NCBI GenBank assembly: GCA_944390305.1
Contig: CALXPX010000068.1
Span: 1-6,724, forward strand
Reading direction: 5' to 3'
Origin: an uncultured Clostridia bacterium
GTDB lineage: Bacteria > Bacillota > Clostridia > TANB77 > CAG-508
DNA length: 6,724 nucleotides
Part shown: positions 6,619 through 6,724 of the stretch, in pieces
Layout of the letters: every line of letters begins with the position of its first letter
How positions within the stretch are numbered: position 1 is the first letter of the stretch
Position numbers and translations under genes: made by a program
The notes under the pieces: generated by a model
Databases searched by the model: none
Seen by the model: only the letters and a program-made list of their open reading frames with translations
What the model was told of the DNA's origin: nothing

Positions 6619-6724
6619 TTAGTTAGCTTTTTGAGATATAACTTCTGCTCCATCATAATATCCACAACTTGGACATACTCTATGTTGCATTGTTAAGTTA
6701 TGGCAATGTGGGCATTCTACTAAA
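6619..6724 (-). CDS. rpmF: 50S ribosomal protein L32, C-terminal part (runs off the right edge)
   Basis: The last 34 codons of L32, a small zinc-ribbon protein of the large ribosomal subunit, followed by TAA at 6619-6621. The fragment reads LVECPHCHNL and then HRVCPSCGYYDGAEVISQKAN. Two CxxC pairs (C4/C7 and C17/C20 of the fragment) make the zinc ribbon, and VCPSCGYY with the short G-x-E-V tail is diagnostic for bacterial L32. The basic N-terminal half and the start codon lie outside the window. It is 29 bases upstream of rpmE, with no terminator between, so the two are probably co-transcribed. The usual neighbours of rpmF (a YceD/DUF177 gene upstream, plsX downstream) cannot be checked upstream and are not present downstream. 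Confidence 0.93.
   Translation of the reverse strand, partial: LVECPHCHNLTMQHRVCPSCGYYDGAEVISQKAN

Overview
The window looks like a piece of the chromosome of a very AT-rich, low-GC Gram-positive bacterium, most likely a Clostridia-type Bacillota. The grounds are composition, strong GGAGG-type ribosome binding sites, standard stop-codon use (the UGA ending one gene is a real stop), and the gene types: a MiaB with the NTCCVRE signature, a TGS-fused uridine-kinase-like protein and an RNHCP-domain protein. I cannot place it to genus. All genes lie on the minus strand and are tightly packed; no stretch without a gene exceeds about 125 bases.

Read in the direction of transcription (from high to low coordinates), the window opens with the end of a ribosomal-protein unit: the C-terminal part of rpmF (L32, 6619-6724) followed by a complete rpmE (L31, 6389-6589). 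A clear intrinsic terminator (6341-6373) closes it. The next 75 bases carry a good extended -10 promoter (6291-6319). This should drive a second unit that runs to the left edge: miaB (4838-6265), mutS (2165-4810, GTG start), a TGS / ThrRS-like / P-loop nucleoside-kinase fusion (474-2117), a small Cys-rich RNHCP-domain protein (141-464), and the first 50 codons of trpS (1-151). Gaps inside this unit are 27, 47 and 9 bases, then an 11-base overlap, with no terminator-like hairpin seen, so a single transcript is the simplest reading.

The contents are mainly informational housekeeping: tRNA A37 methylthiolation (MiaB), DNA mismatch recognition (MutS), Trp-tRNA charging (TrpS) and ribosomal proteins. 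Two members are poorly understood: the kinase fusion, whose N-terminal half resembles the TGS and second additional domain of threonyl-tRNA synthetase without its histidine motif, and the RNHCP zinc-ribbon-like protein, wedged between kinase and trpS with its ribosome binding site overlapping the kinase stop codon and its 3' end overlapping trpS. The arrangement differs from the common miaB-mutS-mutL order, since mutL is not next to mutS here.

I found no mobile element, CRISPR array, tRNA, rRNA, riboswitch or phage-type gene. I do not see a novel defence or biosynthetic system; the most worthwhile leads are the RNHCP-trpS coupling and the kinase fusion.
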